Shown here: positions 52,380 through 61,705 of the stretch, one piece after another | Layout: each line of letters opens with the position of its first letter | How positions within the stretch are numbered: position 1 is the stretch's first letter | DNA from: Marsupella aquatica | Taxonomy: Eukaryota; Marchantiophyta | Assembly (NCBI GenBank): GCA_973895155.1 | Contig: OZ316898.1 | Span: 2,604,001-2,668,000 of the forward strand | Direction of reading: 5' to 3' | Length of the DNA: 64,000 bases | Made by a program: the position numbers and the translations under genes | Notes under the pieces: generated by a model | Databases searched by the model: none | What the model was told of the DNA's origin: nothing | What the model saw: the letters and a program-made list of their open reading frames with translations, nothing else

Positions 52380-55300
52380 TAATTAGTTAGGGGTCTGCCA
52401 AGCTTGAATGATTTGGGGTTTTCAAAATACTCATCCGTTTTGTGGGTTGGATGCAGATGATTAAGGGGGTTGGAGTTTGCTGGGCAACATGAGAACTCCG
52501 GGGGAGAGATCGGAGGCCAATCGCAAACGATATGCTAAGAACAAGGATGCCATAAATGCAAGGCGTCGCCAGTAGTACGCCCAACGACGATTGCAAGTGG
52601 TGGATGGTGTGCCCCAGGTCCATGCCTCACCTGAACAAAGTGTCTTGCCCAGTGTGGGGCCCTTGGTTCTCGAAGGTACTCCCACACCATGTGTGCCAAC
52701 TGCGGTAGAAGAACCAAGGGCTGTTAGTGGGAGACAATTGCGACGGGAAGCAAGGGCTGTTCAAGGGCCATCAACAACATCATTGGGAAGGAGTGAGGAG
52801 ACAACTTTGGGACCTACTGCAGTGCCTGGCCGTGCAAGTAGTGTGAGACAATTGCTTCGAGAAGCAAGAGTGATGCACCAGGCAGCGGCCAGAACCATTG
52901 CCATCACGGCCAATCGAGAGGGTGCCATGAGTGCATCTGAGACCAACCACCATTTGGAGCAATATGTTCTTACCCCTCCATGTGAGCCTGTACCCAACAA
53001 TGAGAGGAGAGATCCCAATGTCTTTGATGAGGATTGGCTCATTCATGGTGCTTTACAGGATGGAGCTGACTTGATGTGTGTCATCCCTACCTGTGAAGCA
53101 ATACCAAACAATGTACGAGCTGACCCTGACGCAATGGCTCTAAAAACGTTACACAACTACAATACTATGCATACTTGCTACACGCAAGGCGAGGTGATGA
53201 TTGGTTGCTTCGTGGAGGGAGATTGCTAAAGCAATACATTGTGGACGTATATGCATGCATAGATGAAACACTACTGACCTATATTCGCAACAATCAAAAA
53301 AAGTTGCACACAGAACTATATCAAGGGCTTCAAGATGCAGTTCAAGACGGAGATGCACGTGCAAGTGATGTGGGTAGGATCTACATTTTGCCATCCTCAT
53401 ATGGGGGTAGTGCCCAGAATATGATTGATGCAGGCATACCAAGATGCCATGGCTGTTGTACGCATGTATGGTCCCCCTAACCTTTTTACCACATTTATGT
53501 GCAATCCTGAATGGCCAGAAGTCAGAGCGGAGTGCTACCCCTATCAGACTCCGGCCGATCGGGATGACATTGTTGCTCGAGTGTTCAAACTCAAGTTGAA
53601 GGCACTTTTGGCGGACATTTGTGCAGGGGTCTTAGGTAGACCTGTTGCCTCTATGTATGTCATCGAGTTTCAAAAGAGGGGTTTGCCGCATGCCCACATT
53701 TTGATCATATTGGTTGAATGCCATAAACTACGCACGCCGAAGTTGGTGGACCAATTAGTTTCTACAGAGATACCGGATGTGAGGGTGTATCCACAATTAT
53801 TTCAGACTATAACAAAATGCATGATGCATGGACCGTGTGGTCGGGGGTACCCCAACTCGCCTTGCATGGTTGACGGACAGTGTAGCAAGGGCTACCCTCA
53901 ACCATTTTCAATTGAAACAGTTTTGGGGGATGATGGGTATCCCATGTATCGGCGTCAAGATGATGGGCGCAATTTTGCAAAGGACAGAAGCGGGTTTAAG
54001 TTTGATAATAGGTGGGTTGTTCCTCATAGTCCATATTTGAGCATGAAATACAACGCTCATATTAACGTGGAGATATGTTGCTCTATCAAAGCCATTAAGT
54101 ACTTATATAAGTACTACTACAAAGGGCATGATAAAGCAACAGTGGAGGTAGAGCAGCGTGATGAAATAAAAGAGCATTTAGATGCTAGGTATGTGTCCGC
54201 TGCAGAAGGAGTATGGCGGATTAATCAGTTTGAAATGTCGGAGAGTAGTACTTCGGTGCAACAGCTCCAGGTGCATTGCGAGGGGGAGCAATCAATTATG
54301 TTTCATGAAGATTCTGAGATCATTGATGTGGTCCAACAAGAATCTCAAAGGGATACAACTCTAACTGGGTGGTTCAAAGCAAATGCTTTGCACGAACACG
54401 CAAGGCAGATTTTGTATACAAACTTCCCTCATGACTTTGTATGGAATCCGACAATACGTGCATGGACTCCTCAAAGAAGCCAGGGGTTTAGCATATATTG
54501 GAAGGATGTATTTTGTGCCACCTGCTGCGGGGGAACAATACTACTTGCGAGCACTTCTACTTCATGTCAAAGGTGCAACATCATTCGTTGACCTTAGGAC
54601 TTTTGAGGGCATTGTATACCCAACTTTTCAGGCAACGGCTCTTGCTCGGGGTTTGTATGAGAATGATGAAGAATGGGATAGATGTCTTCAAGAAGCGGCC
54701 AGTATGCAGATGGGCGCACAACTTTGACAACTATTCATCACAATCATGTTATTTGGAGGTGTTGCTAGACCGTGTGACCTATGGACCCAACATGCATCGA
54801 ATTTGAGCGATGATTGTTGTTATCGTCTGCGCTCAATGGGTTTTTTGATCCCACTGAGGAGCAACAACAGAGCTTTGCCCTATATTTGATCGATGAGGCT
54901 TTGAAAAGTATTGGTAAAACATTGTTGGGGTTTGGTCTTCTGGTTCCAAGTATGCAATTTTTTGAAGAACCGGAAAATAGGAATCGCTTGATACGGGAGG
55001 AGACATGCTACCCGATTGATGTACTTCTTCAACAACTTGCAGAACAAGAGCCGGTGTTAAACGATGGCCAAAGGGCAGCCTACACTGCAATACTTGCAGC
55101 AGTGAGGGCTCGAGATGGAGGAACATTTTTTGTTGATTGGCCAGGGGGACAGGCAAAACATTTGTGGAGAATATTCTATTGAGGAGAGTGCGTGCTGATG
55201 GAGATGGGGCATTGGGTGTGGCTTCCTCGGGTATTGCAGATCTTTTGTTAGATGGAGGGCGCACTGCCCACTCACGATTCAAGCTTCCGTTGAAACCGAT

Positions 55301-55560
55301 CTCAACATCAAGTAGGGTGCCTTTTGGGGAGATCCCTATGCCCGATCTCCCGGTAATCCACTTTGGCGAATTTGATATGGAAGGAGAGAGCATAGTAACA
55401 ACAGTGGATGCTAGCAGGGGGGACTTGGAATCTCCCAAGGTGTCTTCTATTTCACATGGAGAGGAAGTCGGATGTGCTCAACCAACTCCTGGCACAAGAG
55501 CACCAACTCCCTCATAGAGGATAGAGCAGATATGCCTACTAGGGTTTATGTTTTATGATA
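52380..55560 (+). mobile_element. Broken Helitron (rolling-circle transposon)
   Basis: Recognised by its Rep/helicase coding remnant (see the pseudogene entry). Helitrons end in TC at the 5' side and a hairpin plus CTRR at the 3' side, inserting between A and T without target duplication. Those ends could not be fixed by eye, so the limits given are only those of the coding region plus flanks. Confidence 0.7.
52489..55517 (+). pseudogene. Helitron Rep/helicase remnant
   Basis: Starts at ATG 52489 (MRTPGERSEANRKRYAKNKD), an Arg-rich N-terminus typical of plant Helitron proteins, with a TAG at 52573 probably from CAG. The frame changes near 53200, 53420, 54500 and 55145. The Helitron-like N domain is readable (GPPNLFTTFMCNPEWPE; MYVIEFQKRGLPHAHILIIL). 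The HUH motif His codons are at 53689 and 53695. Tyrosine motif candidates lie in IKYLYKYYYKGHD near 54100. MMHGPCGRGYPNSPCMVDGQ is the usual Cys-rich segment. The PIF1-type helicase begins VLNDGQRAAYTAILAAV; its Walker A (GGTGKTF) is split by a one-base deletion at about 55145. The helicase ends soon after, with no Walker B, so the gene is truncated as well as frameshifted. Confidence 0.88.
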
Positions 55561-56660
55561 GTCGTAGTTAAGCTTTGGTGGAGCTTTTTGAGCGGATGTA
55601 CTTTGTATACAAGGCATTCTATGAGAACTACTGTTAAATTTATGTCTCTGCAATTTTGTCACGCAAATCGATTGAATGAGTGTGTACTACTTATTTTGGA
55701 TGATGAAACCATGATGAATGAAATCATGTGAATGATTCATGTTCTCCTGGTTCATTTACAATTGAGGCCACATGTTTTGTAATACTTTGTGTGAGCCATG
55801 AAACATTGGAAAAGAACACCCCTGTCCCATTTATCTACAAAACATCCCTTTCTCGTACACGGTGAGTTTCAAGAAGTAATGGTGCATGAAACCATGCAGC
55901 ATGGAGGTATTCATTGAGCATTTCAATTGAGCAAAATGTGTGTGAGCACACGGCAGCAAGTACATGAAGAAATTGACATTTAGCTTGCTTAAAGGATGGA
56001 AACCTATTTAAGTTCGACTAGTACTCTACAGTGAGAGTGAGCTACGGGCTAACAGAATTTGGGACAGTGAAACTGGCTGCTTCTATAATGCCCATCATTC
56101 GCTGAAAGTGTTCAGGGGAAGGATTCTATCGAATAAGTTGTTGGAGCAACACTGTGGATCATTGCTGAGCTTTGATTATAGCCAGCTGATGTTTGAGATC
56201 TATTCTTTCTCGCTTCTCTTCTAACACGATTTCGGACCGACCGAGAAGTGTGTCGGAGTTCTCGTTTAGCCCGATCCCATTTTTTTTCTAAGGCAATGCA
56301 ATGACCAATAAAACTGGCAAAAACTCTCCGAAACGCCACTTTCCTCCATTGCATCGCCGTGGGAATGCAGGGAGCGATACGTGCATTGGGTTTTACATTC
56401 CGTCAGTGAAAAAGTCCGAACGGCGAGTAACTTGGTCCAAACCACGTAATCCAGGAACGACCACGCACTAACCCAGGTAAAGGGGAAACTTAACCATGGT
56501 TAAGGGGAAATTAACCATGGTTTAGAGCGTCTCCTATATAAAGAGGAGCGGGCTGCCCATAAAACGTTTGCTTTCGCCAGAGCAAATATCTCCTGACTGA
56601 GAGTGAATACCAAACTCCCATCGAGTCTTACATTCCTCCCAAGCGATTCGACTCTTTCTA
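55561..56660. other. Non-coding between Helitron and palindrome cluster
   Basis: No recognised gene. A minus-strand frame at 56112-56354 gives a basic Arg-rich 80-aa product without a known domain. Near 56480-56525 the word ttaaccatggtt occurs twice (taaccatggttaaggggaaa, then ttaaccatggtttagagc), a small local repeat just before ctatataaagaggagc (TATA-like, about 56533). Confidence 0.4.
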
Positions 56661-57136
56661 CCGAAAACCCGATAAATTTATCGGAACAGCCATTCCTGTT
56701 CAAGTTCTCCATGTAAGACTAACTAGTCATTTAGTGTAAAATGTCCAGATCCGAGCGGACTGTGATAAATTTATCGCATTTTTGCATTCCTCTGTTGCAA
56801 TCATTTGATCCAGTGTTTAGAGAGGTGTTGCCTTCATTCCGATAAATTTATCGGAGTCTTCATTCCTTTCATGGAAAGAGGAGTAATTGAGAATCCGATA
56901 AATTTATCGGAGTTGTCATTTTTGTGAAAGATTGAATTCAGGGCTTAGGTGTCTGAGGAAGTCATATTTTCAATTTGAATGCAGAGTGCGATAAACTTAT
57001 CGCATCCTCCTGTGAGAATCATTTTCCTTTGTTTTGTTTGGAGACTCATCTTCATCTCTGATGTCGCAGTGTTGCCGGGTTTAGGAGGCACAACGGAAGG
57101 TCGATTGCACTCCGTGGACAACAAGTATTGTGACAA

Positions 57137-57466
57137 ATGGCTGTCTTCCTTGAAAATCGTGTCAAACGTGCACGCCGGTTGTACAAGAGACTCGTGCGAC
57201 TCAAAGTTCTCCCCATCGGTATAGGAGCATTGTGGATGGGTGGTACTGATCCTGGAGATAGGCAGAATCCTCTCCGCATTGAATTCTGCGGAATGAATGA
57301 TGCAGGAGTTCCAATTCGTTCGAGGTTGATGTTAACGGCGTGTTTACATTCTTTGGAGTTTTCTTGTAACTATTGTTGTTGTCGTCTTGACAACAAGTAC
57401 CACAAACAGACTCACTTATGTTGTAAGATTTGGAACAAAGACCCTTGGGTGAACCTTTCACGATGA
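57137..57466 (+). CDS. Hypothetical ORF, 109 aa
   Basis: An open frame beginning MAVFLENRVKRARRLYKRLV, basic at the N-terminus, with a Cys-rich later part (CNYCCCRLDNKYHKQTHLCC). It lies within the palindrome cluster and before the F-box-like ORF, on the same strand. It may be an exon or 5' part of that locus. No family is recognised and splice sites were not resolved. Confidence 0.3.
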   Translation: MAVFLENRVKRARRLYKRLVRLKVLPIGIGALWMGGTDPGDRQNPLRIEFCGMNDAGVPIRSRLMLTACLHSLEFSCNYCCCRLDNKYHKQTHLCCKIWNKDPWVNLSR

Positions 57467-57660
57467 GTATTTCGACCTTTTCATTGAGGCGCGTCTTGTA
57501 AGGACATAATTAAATAAACAAGTCCTACCCTTGCGCAGCGAATATAATACGTCACGAGTCCTAATCGTTAAACTGTCGTGCAAGGTTGGTATTGTGGATG
57601 TGTTTGGTTACACCTGGTGATTGAAGGTATTTTTATTGGTGGTTTTGGTAGCTTTGCTTC

Positions 57661-58071
57661 ATGGCTGCATCGGAGAATCTAATCGTTGCAAAGATGGGAT
57701 CCGTTTTAGCCCACGAGCGTAGGAAATATATTCGAGGAAAAGTGCCCGGTGTGGAATGCGGAAGTTTGTTGAATGGACTTCCCGATCAACTCGTTGAATC
57801 TCACATTTGGCCCCTCCTAGCCTTGTCTTGCACACAAGATGAACACCTTGGCCTTGACCTAAAACTTCTACCAGAAGAACGACTGACTCAAATGAGAACA
57901 ATCATTTGTCTTGGAGCCACCTCAAAGAAATGGAACCATCTTGTTGTTGGTACACGATTTTGGGCGCTATTGAAATATGCAGTCCGTGAGATCAATGACA
58001 TAAACAAAATGCTCGCAAGCATTCCTAATGCCGACCTTCTCTCAAACATACATATTGCTAGGGTCTTCTGA
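57661..58071 (+). CDS. F-box-like protein, short or partial
   Basis: The 136-codon frame contains LLNGLPDQLVESHIWPLLAL at residues 38-57, followed about 40 residues later by LGATSKKWNHLVVGTRFWAL. The pattern LP-x-x-L-x-x-x-I then S-K-x-W-x-x-L-x-x-x-x-x-FW is the F-box layout, the part that binds SKP1 in SCF ubiquitin ligases. A longer than usual loop lies between the halves. No kelch, LRR or FBA repeats follow in the same frame. It may be a truncated copy, a first exon, or a stand-alone adaptor. ATG 57661 is the first Met of the frame. Confidence 0.5.
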   Translation: MAASENLIVAKMGSVLAHERRKYIRGKVPGVECGSLLNGLPDQLVESHIWPLLALSCTQDEHLGLDLKLLPEERLTQMRTIICLGATSKKWNHLVVGTRFWALLKYAVREINDINKMLASIPNADLLSNIHIARVF

Positions 58072-58524
58072 GAGGAAACTCATTTCCTCCCTCCCATAGA
58101 TATGCTTGGGTGCTTTTCGTATGAGCAGTTAGATCAGTTTCGTAGAGTTTGGATAAATCTTGGAGAAAGCGGGAAACGGACAATTCTTGCATGGCATGGA
58201 CGAGTCTGAGTGGATGAGGCATTGCTGCGAACATCCGATAAATTTATCGCACTCCTCATTCCTCTAGTCAATTTTGGGTGCTCTAAGGTTTGCTCGAGAA
58301 GAGCTTGTAAAGAAACACTTTGAATGTAATTGACTTTGCCTCCCCTGACTTTGGGTTGTGTGGTCCAGAGTGTATTTGTTTGCGCCTCTTTGGACGATTA
58401 GCTGACAAGTGCATTGGCTTCACAGCCCGTTATACAAGGTACTGTAAAGTTGGATGAAACTTGTAGAATTGTAATTAGTATGTTCTCCAAAATTTATTCC
58501 TGATTTCTATTCGGTGATCAGGCC

Positions 58525-59010
58525 ATGCTCGAGCGACGCATTTTTGTACCCTACCCGGATCCTCCAGAATGGGGGAATGGAGCCATGCTGGACCAGCTAA
58601 GGAGGCTGGATGAGTCACTAATTTTAAAGATATGCAGGCTGGTAGTAAAACCGTTTTACCATAACGCATTTCACTTCTACGTAGATCAGGTAGGGGGAGA
58701 AATTTATATTCGGTGGGATAGATATGTTGGATTTTCTAGAAGAGTTATCCTACTCTTTCTGAAAACCGGTGCAGTAAGACGTTTTATACTCCACTGCTGT
58801 CATGTTGTGAAGGGCAATCCTGCTTATGAGCCAGAATTCTATGCCGACAATAGACGTAGAGCATTCGATGAGATTCAGGATGTGATTGACGAGCTGGACA
58901 ATCCTCTTGCCACCAAGTTTTTTATTGACACTGGTGGGAAACTATATTCATACAAGATTCATCAACTCCCCCCCAACCAGTCTGTGCGCTCTTTAACTTT
59001 ATCTATGTAA
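58525..59010 (+). CDS. Hypothetical protein, 161 aa
   Basis: An uninterrupted frame starting MLERRIFVPYPDPPEWGNGA with protein-like composition (GGEIYIRWDRYVGFSRRVIL; FDEIQDVIDELDNPLATKFF). An acceptor-like ttcggtgatcag lies just before it (58511-58522), so it may be a downstream exon of the F-box-like locus. No known domain is recognised. Confidence 0.4.
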   Translation: MLERRIFVPYPDPPEWGNGAMLDQLRRLDESLILKICRLVVKPFYHNAFHFYVDQVGGEIYIRWDRYVGFSRRVILLFLKTGAVRRFILHCCHVVKGNPAYEPEFYADNRRRAFDEIQDVIDELDNPLATKFFIDTGGKLYSYKIHQLPPNQSVRSLTLSM

Positions 59011-59079
59011 GTTGCCTGTGGACGAACGTCCTTGCCAATGGTGAGATCTGTCCATGCTGCACAAATGCTTGTTGTGACA

Positions 59080-59348
59080 TTCCGTCACGCCGGTATTCAG
59101 TAGCAGTAGTGAATCCTGAGACTGGTGAAGTTGATTTCCATTGGCTGTGGGCTTATGATCATCGCGTCACTCATATTCCCCAATGGCCCAAGAAGCGGAT
59201 CGAACGCTTCGCTCTGGCGAGGTTCAACCACTACAACACTATTGGCCGGTTTTGCGAAGACAATCTCATCGCAACTAACAAGCCCCTGATTTTCATCATT
59301 CTGGCCATTGCAAACATACGCGCATTGCACCACCTTCGCACTTTGTGA
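59080..59348 (+). CDS. Hypothetical exon or ORF (79 codons)
   Basis: The frame reads YSVAVVNPETGEVDFHWLWAYDHRV and then PQWPKKRIERFALARFNHYN. It has protein-like composition and lies on the same strand as the two ORFs before it, so it may be their continuation. Its 3' half enters the GCGA-rich repeat block and is probably not coding. Confidence 0.3.
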
Positions 59349-59620
59349 ACCTAATAACTTCGCACGCGGACCATCGCAACGGCATCGCAACACCATGGCA
59401 AACTGCGAAGCTGAGAGGTTCGCAAGATTCAATACTTGTGCGATCCATTATACGTCGCATAAGGTTTGCAAACATACACGCACACGTCCCGCGCGGGCGT
59501 CGATATTTGAGAAGGATTTACCATCGCATCATATTTGCGAAAGATACTGGTTCAATTGTTTTCATGGGGATTGTATGACAAAGAGCGATACCGGTGATTT
59601 CAGAAGTTTGTGAACGGTTT
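59180..59620. repeat. GCGA/TCGC-rich short-motif array, left
   Basis: Many occurrences of ttcgca, catcgcaa, tttgcgaa and tgcgat at irregular spacing. A segment gcatcgcaacacc then gcaaactg then gag(a)g (about 59381-59430) is matched at about 60836-60872, so the two arrays share units. Such subterminal clusters are typical of CACTA-like or other DNA transposons. Confidence 0.7.
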
Positions 59621-60013
59621 TGATTAGGAAAGTGCGATCCTAGAAGTATCACAAAAACCCGACATATTTGGATGTGAAATTCTGAAGTGAATTGACTCAA
59701 AAAGTGCGACGCCTTGGGGTTTATATTGTGCGGAGGGAATGAGTTCTTAAAGGGTTTGCAAAATTATGATCACAGAGGATTCAATACATTATTTGCGAGG
59801 GGTTTTCCTTGGGACCCAATGTGGAAGGCAAAATTGTTGTTTTATAAAATGGAAAAGCATGAACAAAATGATAGGGCTTCAAAGAACCCTATACATGGAC
59901 AAGAGGGGGGAAATATCTGATGCTAGGTCCGCCCTTCTAAACCTATGCTGCCTCTTCCTACCCTAAGCTCCGGCATGACAAGTCACTCTCATGCATGTAT
60001 CTCTACAAAATAA

Positions 60014-60557
60014 CTAGAATGGGCTCTTGCGGCTCCTCTTGGTTGGCTTCTTGGCTGGCTTCTTGCCCTTATCCTTCCGGGGATCCTGTTGGTGACGGGT
60101 GCGTGATGGCCGTCGGCGCTCCTGCTCCTGCTGCTCCTTTGGCTCCTCTTGCCCCTCCTGCTCCTCCTCCTCATCCTCAGGGTCCTCCTCCCCCTGGTCA
60201 TCAACGTGTGTTGATGACACACGACTACCACCACTACCACGGTGGGAAGAACCTACCTCACGACTACTCCCCCCCCGAGCACCACTAGTACCAGGAGTAG
60301 CCCCCTCATCATCATCACTACTGCTCACATCAGCACCCGACCCCTCAGGCTCATTCGAATCCTGCATCCATTACATATCATTAGTTTCCGCAAGACATAA
60401 AGGGTCACTCACAATGTTCGCATGCTAATCATATGGTTCACACTTAGACACTTACAATAGCCAACTCGGCATCTACCATCGCAAAGAGGTACTTTCGTCC
60501 ATGCTGTATCGCCACCTCAATATGCTTTTTTGATATTTTCCTTTTGTACCTCCGATA
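60014..60557 (-). CDS. Last two exons of an unrecognised minus-strand gene
   Basis: Exon 60456-60557 (34 codons, YRRYKRKISKKHIEVAIQHG then RKYLFAMVDAELAI) ends at a good donor (ATT/GTAAGT). The next acceptor (aatggatgcag) opens exon 60014-60361, in phase. The last exon codes for an acidic then basic tail (SSSDDDEG, EDPEDEEEEQEGQEEP, KGKKPAKKPTKRSRKSPF, stop), which would suit a nuclear, DNA- or histone-interacting protein. Upstream exons are missing; the GCGA array begins at about 60680. It may be a fragment carried by a transposon bounded by the two arrays. No domain is recognised. Confidence 0.5.
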
Positions 60558-60679
60558 CTACCATGCATAAAACCAATTAAAATTGGTTAAATTTGCCCTT
60601 AAGCATACCCTATATATAGCCACAAGTGACGCCTAAATCCTCAACTACTAAACACGACCCAAAAAAAAATTTAAAATTC

Positions 60680-60872
60680 AAATTTGCGAACCTATAAGCA
60701 TGACAACTTGCGAACCACATTTTTTGCGAAGGCATTGCGATGGAGTTTGCGATGCACATTTGTTCGCAAAGGCATCGGAAAATTGAAATGGAAAAAGTCC
60801 ATGATAGACTTTGCGAGGGGTTTGCGAATAAATGCGCATCGCAACACCTTCGCAAACTGTGTTCCCGAGAGT
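60680..60872. repeat. GCGA-rich short-motif array, right
   Basis: Dense tttgcgaa, gcgatg and ttcgcaaa words (tttgcgaacctataagcatg, tttttgcgaaggcattgcga, tttgcgaataaatgcgcatc). It stops just before the CACTA terminus at 60885. Confidence 0.75.
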
Positions 60873-60899
60873 TTTTAAAAATTTCACTAGTAGAAACCG

Positions 60900-61180
60900 G
60901 GGGGTATTTAGACCCCATTAAATGACTATTCAGTACCGTATAGGACTTGGAAACGACTGGGAAGGACTCTAGTCCTTTATAGGACTGCGAGTCATATGTT
61001 TTGTTACTATAATCAACTGAGTCCTTTATAGAACTGGTTTATAAGTCGTTTAATAGACTGGATTTTCAGTCTATTTTAGTCTTTGTGTGGGTAGCTTTGG
61101 TGAGTCGTTTTCAGTCTTTTATGGGCTGCGATGATGAGTCGTTGGGAACGACTAAAAAGGTTATGGAGGGTAGTCTTTAA
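60900..61180. repeat. CACTA subterminal motif array
   Basis: Repeated short words in both orientations: agtcctttataggact (60971), gagtcctttatagaact (61019), gagtcgtt (61103 and 61137), aagtcgttt (61043), cgact (several), and cagtcttttat (61111). In En/Spm, subterminal 10-20-bp motifs of both orientations bind the element's own DNA-binding protein. Here the same role is inferred. Confidence 0.7.
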
Positions 61181-61705
61181 ATATGCTTTGTGGGGTATGT
61201 ATAAGTCTTTCATGTCAACTGGATATGAGTGATGAAGACCCCACTATACTACTTGGAATGAACCCACTCTTGTGCACAAATAACATATTGCATTCATGTT
61301 TTATTGTGTACTTGGAATGAACTCACTCTATAAGTTCACCATTCATCATGTTAACATTAGAATACATAGTTTCAGAAAACCATCTTCTATACCATGTACA
61401 CTAATATGAATTCACAGATTCAAACAGACTACAAAGAAGGTCACAAAGTATTCCTCTATACCATACACACTAATACTGAAATGATAAAATAGATTCAAGT
61501 ATCATAGACAATCACCATAGAGCCATAGTTTGACATCAATCACTTGTTTCATACATACAGAATTCAGAAATATCAATGTCACACACAACGTCTCCTTCAT
61601 CCTCTTTACCAAATGGAAAAATTGGTACAGATATTTCTTGGATCTTTCCAAGGCAATGTCAAAATGTGACACAATTCACATGATGCTATCTACACTTGCA
61701 TTCAG
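61181..61705. other. Internal non-coding of CACTA element
   Basis: AT-rich, 3' of the minus-strand gene, with no coding frame of note. The words taccatgtacactaatatga and taccatacacactaatactg (about 61390 and 61460) form a small local duplication. Confidence 0.45.

Larger units (their letters stand above)
56669..58251. repeat. Six copies of a GATAAATTTATC-centred palindrome
   Basis: Copies: 56669-56684 (CCGATAAATTTATCGG), 56761-56778 (TGTGATAAATTTATCGCA), 56838-56855 and 56894-56911 (both TCCGATAAATTTATCGGA, perfect 18-bp palindromes), 56987-57004 (TGCGATAAACTTATCGCA), and 58234-58251 (TCCGATAAATTTATCGCA). Most are followed after 4-7 bases by CATTCC or CATTT. The two arms vary together (TCC with GGA, TGC with GCA) in most copies, which suggests selection for, or copying of, a symmetric unit. 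The units are short and irregularly spaced, and the intervening sequences differ. Confidence 0.85.

Noticed and set aside
56669-57004. CRISPR-like array
   Set aside because: The repeats are short palindromes at irregular spacing in a plant nuclear context, with no cas genes.
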